Shown: piece after piece, positions 57,401 through 64,000 of the stretch | Layout: each line of letters opens with the position of its first letter | Position numbering within the stretch: position 1 is the first letter of the stretch | NCBI GenBank assembly: GCA_020064725.1 | Contig: JAGTWJ010000002.1 | Location: 4,154,001-4,218,000, forward strand | DNA length: 64,000 nucleotides | Direction of reading: 5' to 3' | Source of the DNA: Drechslerella dactyloides | Lineage: Eukaryota > Ascomycota > Orbiliomycetes > Orbiliales > Orbiliaceae | Made by a program: the position numbers and the translations under genes | Notes under the pieces: generated by a model | Database searches by the model: none | What the model saw: the letters and a program-made list of their open reading frames with translations, nothing else | What the model was told of the DNA's origin: nothing

Positions 57401-60061
57401 TGATAGCCGGGTAGGTAGACGGATCCCTTGATATGGGTCATTTCTCCGAGTAGCGCCATGAGTAAGGATGTCTTGCCGGAGCCGGTTTGCCCGGCGATCA
57501 CGTTTAGGTGGCCGGGGACAAAGGAGACATTAAGATTCAGAAGCTGGAAGGAAGACGGTTCATCCGGCTTGTTAAGGCTGCTCTTACTGCCCCAGCTGAA
57601 GTGGCCGTCCCGGAAGCCAATGATGGGAGCACCCTCATCAAAGTTGTTGACCGCCGGCTTCAATTGCTGGTACTTTTCGGTTTCTTCCTCATCAAGGAAC
57701 TCCTGGACACGATCGATAGACACTGCAATCAGACGGAATTAGAACGGCGGTCCTCGTTTTCGATTTTGGAGGGAATCGTAACATACCTTTACTCTGCAGT
57801 ACATTAGTAATCATATCTGCGAACTGATCTAGCGGAGTTCGCATCACCGCGAACAGCGATAAAGCGGTGAACGCAACCGGTGCACGCAGCTCCTTCTTCT
57901 CGACTCCAGTATACAGCCAGAATGAGATAAACGTGATGATAACTGGCGTAGAATACCACAAACTCGCGGAAAAGCCCCACAGAATGTATCGATTGCGCAG
58001 TTGTCTGAGTTCGAGAGCTCGTGGTTCTGCAATGACGCCTTCGTATCGCTGTTCCCATGCAAAGTACTTGATAATGCGGACATTCTGGAAAGCTTCGTTG
58101 GTGGTCTGAATACGCTTATCCGTGATGGTCATGATTCTGTTCTGGATCCGCCCGAATTCTCTCGAAAGCATGTAGTTAATAGGGAACAGTCCGACCATAA
58201 CGCCGATGCCAGCAACGGAGCTCCATCCGAGGACTTGATAGAGCAGAACAATAGCAACAGTAAGCTGGACCGGTGTGGCAGCAACGAGGAAGTGGAGGTA
58301 AGCGCAGATGTCAGCAACTTTGAAAGAATCCACAGCCATCAAGTTAATGATAGCACCAACATTGGCCTGGGAGTCGTCCTTTGCTTCTTCCTCTTTCTTT
58401 GGTGATGCTTGTTCCTCATCCGCGCCTTTCTTCTTCTTCTTTGACTTTTTGTCTTTCTCGGATTTCTTCTTCTTTTCGTCCTCCTCGCCCTTTTGCCCAA
58501 GAGCACGTTCAGCTGCGGAAGCTTTCCGGCGTAGTGCTTTAGAATAAATTTCACCGATGATGATGGCTCGCAACCGGATACAGATACGACGACCGATGAA
58601 CAGCGCAAGACCACTACCCGTAGTTTGAACCAAACCCGTAACAAACAAAAGGCACACGTAAAGCCACGCTACGTTGCGGGGATACTTGTCGGGGTTGTCG
58701 GTGTACTCGAGAATAGCTCTAAGCAACATTGTCGGCGCAAATGTAAGGAACGAGTAGAAGATGGTCCAGGCGAACTGCAGGAATAGAAGCCCTTTGAAGA
58801 ACTTCATCAGCCGCCAGGATAAAGCTGCGGTTTTCCTGTAATTTATTATCAGTATGCGTAGTTCACATATGCCTGCGGGATATACTCTCTCACTTGGTCT
58901 GTCTGAAGCTGTTCAGTACAACAATAGCGAGGTCATCTCTCGGGAGGTTCCAGACCCGCTTCAGCACCAACGGAGTCTTGAAGCCATCCCATATCAGTGG
59001 ATCAATCCAGCTATAGCTTGCCAACGAGAAGAGGCTGGCGAGCGGCTCGTGGGAAGGCTCCAGTCCATCGATAATTTCCTGCTTCACAGGTTTGTTACCG
59101 CGCCGGGTGGTAAGGACGATGACAGCCAAGAAGGATACCAGCGAGAACTCGGCAATCACAATGGCACGGTCCAGCGACGGCCGGTCGTTTATCAGAACGG
59201 TTCGGAATGTAACGATATAGAGGAGGAAGTTGGAGAGGTATATCGCTGCAGTGTGGTCCCATAGCACTGGCAGCGGATACCGCTTGGTCCGGTGGAAGGT
59301 GATTCGAAGCGTTGTCAAAATCAGTGTGTAGCCCTTCTAGTCGTCAGCATTCAAAGCTCATGCTCTCTTTCCAGATATTCCCATATCAGCTTCAACATCA
59401 CTCACCCATACTATAACACCAGCAATAGCAGGCAGCTTCCCATATCTCCAGTCTGAATTGGTCGGCCGGTAGAATTGGGCCAGATGCAGCCCTACCTGCG
59501 CCATCACAGCCAGTTCTTCCAATGTAACCCACCAAAGCTCACCAACCGGGCGATCAACTTTTGTTTCCTGGACCGAAGCCAAGCTCATCCTTCTAGTCAG
59601 AGCTAGGTGGTCCTCGTCGCCGGTGTCAAAGTCATTCTCGGAGTCAGAACCTAGCAGCTCCGCGCTGCTGTCAGAGCTGGCGTCCGAGGCGTTATCATCA
59701 TCGCGGTATGCAGAACCCCGCCGCGCAAATCGCCGTTGGTGATGTTCTTGCCACTTTCGATAGTAGACACGAGCCGATCCAATGATTATGAAGAGGAGGG
59801 AAGTGCTAACAACAGCGATTGGTAGCAGCACTTGCAGGTAGCTAGAGATCGAAGAATGAATAATTGTCAGCCCACCCAGAAGTCCTACTGGTGAAATGGC
59901 GCGAGAGAGACGCTCGGAGGGAGTAGCTACTCTTTTCTGAAGCAGGTCGTAAAGTTGTCGATCTCCCACAGCGGACTGCGACAGTGGAGGAACCGTTCGT
60001 GTTCGCCATTGCCGGCGAGGGTCGATGCAACGAAAAACTGATTGCCGTAGGCCCGTTGCAT
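54426..60061 (-). CDS. ABCC-family (MRP/Ycf1-type) full ABC transporter
   Basis: ATP-driven exporter, probably vacuolar or plasma-membrane, of conjugates or drugs. Seven exons on minus (60061-59931, 59841-59406, 59336-58894, 58835-57787, 57722-56522, 56462-55518, 55461-54426) give 1746 codons plus stop. An N-terminal membrane extension (TMD0-like) holds YLQVLLPIAVVSTSLLFI and an acidic Ser/Asp loop. TMD1 begins WRLMKFFKGLLFLQFAWTIF and contains a Lys-rich cytosolic insert (KKKKSEKDKKSKKKKKG). NBD1 has Walker A GQTGSGKTS (764-772), signature LSGGQKQR and LLDDCLSAVD. TMD2 contains FFDSTPLGRIMNRFSKDLEA. NBD2 has Walker A GRTGAGKSS (1469-1477), a Ser-rich insert, LSQGQRQLLCLARALLR and MDEATASID. 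NBD1 ends in Asp rather than Glu after Walker B, normal for ABCC. The first exon and start are least certain: it uses a GTAGCT donor, and in-frame ATG 60151 would add 30 residues. Confidence 0.93.
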
Positions 60062-63000
60062 CGTGGGGAGCCTATGTCTCTCGAGGAGACCGGCGGGAAG
60101 AAGGCTGTTTGAGGGCGTCAGCAGCGATGGCGAATTGCGGTGCTGGCGCAAAGTTTTGGTGAGGTGGTTTGCACCGGGATATCGCGGTTGAAAAGCCGTG
60201 GAGAAGTCGCAGTTTGCCTGCTAACTACCTAAAGGTTGCTCTCAGTAATAGAAAAAAAAAATCCGGAACGACTCTCGGCACGATATAAAATTGAGGGAAC
60301 TAGCAAAATGCACGGGCGCGCGGCGAGATTTCGAAAATACGGAGATACGGAATGCCAATGCTTCGCAATAACAATCTCGAGACTGGCACTTTCGTTTCGT
60401 TCTTATAGAGCCGCGCTCGTCCAGGCTCTAGCCTGGTCGCCCAGCACCACCAGCATATTTTGACGACCTGCGATAATGCGGAAGTGCTAGCCAGGCCTGC
60501 AACGGCCATGCGCAATGATTCAGAATGCCGGCCGTTTGAGCAGGTCGCAACCAGCAGGGCGACCAGGCCACAACCCTGCATCTGTCAGGCTCCGTCCATG
60601 GGGCGCGCATGCACCTACGTCGGCTCTCGATCGAGTGGATTAGCGGGTTCCCGACAAGAGATAAGCCAATCGCCAGCGAAACGGCGCACCGTCGACGGGC
60701 CAATCGAGGCGGGGCGGACTTTAACGGCTGACACTGGAACCCGACGCAGGACTTGGGGCCGTGTGCCGTTGCTGGTCACGAACAGCACGACGTTCCGCAA
60801 CCTGCCCGTCATCCGTTGGCGACGGAGCACAGAGCGCGTCGCCCACAAATCACGATTCAAGAGTCCCGAACAGCATCAGCAGAATGCGGCTGCCCTGCAC
60901 GGTTACACGCCCCGGACGTAATAACGTTCACTTGCAGGCTCCGTTGAGTCAGAAGAGACGCGCAAACCGTATATCCGGCTCTACCATCTACAGCTTCATC
61001 CATATCCACGGGCCACAAATCGACCTCCCCAGCTTGACCTCCAAATCCTAAAAACACTGCACCTTCTCGATCGGAATGCGAATCCTAATTTTAGGCTTTT
61101 GCTGAGTAAACAGCCGTCGTCAGTGTAGTGCGCGGTGCATCGAGACGACGTTTCCCCAGGCCTCGGACTCGCCATGCATAAAGACCAGACAAGCAATTCG
61201 GTCTCTTCAGCCAAGTCAGATACCCGTGGTTTGGGAAGCTTAGTTGTTTTCGCCGTCGTACTCGAGTTTCCTGGGGTATCTCGGTCTTGATAAATTGGAT
61301 CAGCCGATGCTAACCTTCGAATAGGCAGGTGGAGAACCACCCAATTACCTAACCCTGGCCGTTCTGGGGCTAGATGGCTGCACCCCGTCCTGTACAATGC
61401 ACCTATGAGTCTTGCTTGAGCTTCAATTTCTTCAAGCTATCGATACGATCAATTGATATCTACGCACCGTCAGCATGCATCGTGCCCAATAATGGGTCCA
61501 TCTGCAGAAGGCTGCTACCTGCGCCCTTCCGAGCAGGAGCTCGTGCTTCATAGCATCGTGCATTGTATTGCATGTGCAAACTCTTGGGTCCGCAATTGCT
61601 GCCTTCGTGAAGGGTCCAGCGAATAGCATCGTACGTAGAACGACATCTTCGGATCTCCAACTGTAACCTCGAATGGTATCAAGATTATCTTCGGTATCAG
61701 ATCGCGCACATATCCGAGATCAACTATGAGTCCTCAATGCATGACCGCTTAACTTCCGAGTCGAATCTATACCAACAGAATATTAGTATTCTCACGGGTA
61801 TCCGGCTCTCTAATGGCGCCACGGTGGAAGCTCGGATGGATTGATAACCCGTATCGCCATCCCGATGTCGATATCAGAAACCTTCGTTTGTCGCCATTGA
61901 AGCGTCTTCCATTACCCGACCATAACGTTAAGCCTTGCGATAATATTCAGTCAAGGTATCCTTGTATGGTCAGCGGACCATATGCGATCCTAAAAGGTGC
62001 GAAATCCTTTGCCACAACCGCGTCTACAGTTATACAATTGCAACTGAAGCGGGTTCCACGCGTCCTACAGCTTACAAATGGCCGGTATCCTCCGCCTTTC
62101 GATAACGATTGAGGGCACATGAACCGGTAGTCGCATTGGCAATACGAGCTCACCTCATCCGACATTATACGAATGAGGGCACCTAAATGATTCACAATGA
62201 CGGGCCTGGGGCGTAACTAGCTCCTTTGTAGAATTTTCTAGTCTCGGTACTTAAAAGCTTGGTGATGATATCACCTCGCGCGTGAAACGGAACTATGGCC
62301 GAACAAAGCATACGGCAACATCAATTGAACACTTGACTATACTTGTATTTCCCTCGAGACCATATTCCCCTCATTGACAAGTATTCTCAACTTTGTCATG
62401 CTCTCATGTAATAGCATGGTAATGCATAACGGTAGCAGTCCGAGCTCGCAGCACGAGAACCGAGGCTACTCCGCGAATCTCATAGCGTGACCAGCATGGT
62501 TACACGCGTGGCGCATGCATCACTTCGCCAGACGGGGAATATGCATATGTGCCACGCCGTTGATCAACGTTGACGTTGGCGTACGTATCTCCGACACGAA
62601 CGGCTTCACAACGACCAGACTGCGCAAAGCTCCTTATTATAAAGATATATATAGGGAGCATTATCATCACAGACGCCGTCAAAACAAGTTTTTTTTCGGG
62701 TATCGAATATCATCTCACGATTCATCCAATAATTTGATCGCTTACCATCGCCGGAATGAAAACCAGGCTACAGGCTCGCCAGACCACGCTGCAAACTAGT
62801 TTATGTACCGCACGGCGACGGCACCAAGTCACGATTGCGCATATATACGCTTTCAGCCAATTTCCTAATTTGTAGAAACTTGACAGCTTTTGATATCCGG
62901 GATATAATTTTCTTATACCACATCGATAATATTATATTATCGACAACTGGTCGAGCTCAGGCCTGCCCTATATATCGATTATGCACGCCTAGTTTGGGAC

Positions 63001-64000
63001 GCGCAACAGGCGGGCCGATGGATCCAGGCCTGATTGGCAGGCAGCCGTCAAACGTTTAAACGAGACGCATGCGAACAATCTCCATGCGTGTTCCCGCAGC
63101 TTTCGATTCGCGGAAACCTTCGCAGCCAGCTGCGAGCATGGGAATCCTAGGTCAGGAACCCGGGAACATTGAAATACTGCAAATTGACGTTGTGTCCAGA
63201 AGCTGCAGCGCTCGTGCTAGTTTCGCGCGCTCGTGCGCTCGTACTGTTATAGCACTGCTAGCAGTTGTTATACTTTCATTCAGTCCTGTTTCCGCCAATT
63301 GACAAAGTTGACCAAGTTGAATCGCGGTTGAAATTCTAGGCACCCGCAGGGACAGTGGTGACACTGCATTGCATCACATACGCACGTCTGCATCCTGGCC
63401 TGCAGATGGTAGCCTTCTTCGAATGTTCGCTCGCTCAAAATCTGCCGACGTGCGACCTCGAGTTGGTTGAGTTAGCTATAGTTACTGAGCCGAATTTGCT
63501 AGTTGCAGTTGCAACCTGGCCTGGCCTTGGACGTTGGTGGTTAAACTCTCGATTTCGTGTTACACAGATAAAAATGGCAATTTGGTAAACCCTGCAACAA
63601 ACTCGGTACAAACAGTATAGTATGGATGAGAGCCAGCTGGCTACATATTCAGAGGCGTCATTACATATAATATGAAAACAAACGAGTTTGCAAGATAGCT
63701 GGGCGAACGCGGAAGATTCCTGAGAGGCAACAATGTGACTAATTAGCTTAAAGTTGAGCTCAACTGGAACTGTGTGGGTTTGGCTTGCGAGACCAAGCTC
63801 AACCACGAATTTGGATATTCTGGTGCCGTTTTAACGTTAATGTTATATCAGCGACGCGATTGCAATTGGTCTCTATATACTATTAATGATCGCTTGTCCT
63901 AGGTACGTTTATATTTACAATTGATCAAGCAGACGATACGAGAGATCTGAAGGCACGGCAGTCGGAGTCGCGAATCAAACTGTTACTAGTTAATATCGTA
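60062..64000. other. Gene-free right end of the window (3.9 kb)
   Basis: Apart from the ABC transporter promoter at the left, I find no gene. The longest open frame is 153 codons (60460-60921 plus), Arg/Thr/Ala-rich, without domain. From about 61600 on the sequence is more AT-rich and frames are shorter than 125 codons. No tRNA-like cloverleaf, long terminal repeat or tandem array was recognised. Confidence 0.45.

Noticed and set aside
1..64000. CRISPR arrays, operons, Shine-Dalgarno sites, tRNA or rRNA genes
   Set aside because: No evenly spaced direct repeats, no bacterial gene organisation, and no tRNA-like A/B boxes or rRNA sequence recognised by eye.

Overview
The window is nuclear DNA of a fungus, most likely a filamentous ascomycete (Pezizomycotina-type). 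The main evidence is short spliceosomal introns (mostly 50-150 bp) with GT...CTAAC/CTGAC...AG signals, and a gene set of standard fungal housekeeping proteins. The fungal-type G-domain GTPase, Pop8, the Ycf1-like ABCC transporter and the ZNF511-like protein all fit. The phylum call is inference; no rRNA or organellar marker is present. Exon coordinates were derived by hand from splice signals and protein continuity. For every multi-exon gene except adenosine kinase the exon lengths sum to an intact reading frame.

Left part (1-24.6 kb): a partial NAP1 histone chaperone (minus) runs off the left edge. After a 3.7 kb gap come class V myosin (MYO2), the SUMO E1 subunit AOS1, a conserved acidic protein of unknown function and adenosine kinase, all on plus. 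They are followed on minus by an Est1/Smg7/Ebs1-like protein, a small possible roadblock-fold protein with a His run, and ORC6.

Middle (24.6-37.2 kb): a gene-poor stretch holding an Slp1/SUCO-type SUN protein and two intronless minus-strand genes. One is a full-length MurE-type Mur ligase carrying the diaminopimelate-type DNPR motif. The other is an RNase H-fold protein in which one catalytic Asp is His. The MurE gene is the most unexpected item, because fungi make no peptidoglycan and no diaminopimelate.

Right part (37.2-64 kb): a ZNF511-like C2H2 protein, ribosomal protein uL2, an RSC/SWI-SNF ATPase (Sth1/Snf21-type) preceded by 3.3 kb rich in short tandem repeats, and the DRG GTPase RBG1, which has several tiny 5' exons. 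Then come a fungal GIMAP/AIG1-like GTPase ending in a CaaX box, RNase P/MRP subunit Pop8 (divergent from the GTPase) and a large ABCC transporter. The last 3.9 kb show no gene I can support.

The genes do not form one pathway; this looks like ordinary eukaryotic gene order with one accessory-looking island at about 30-37 kb. No tRNA, rRNA, CRISPR array or intact transposon was seen by eye.
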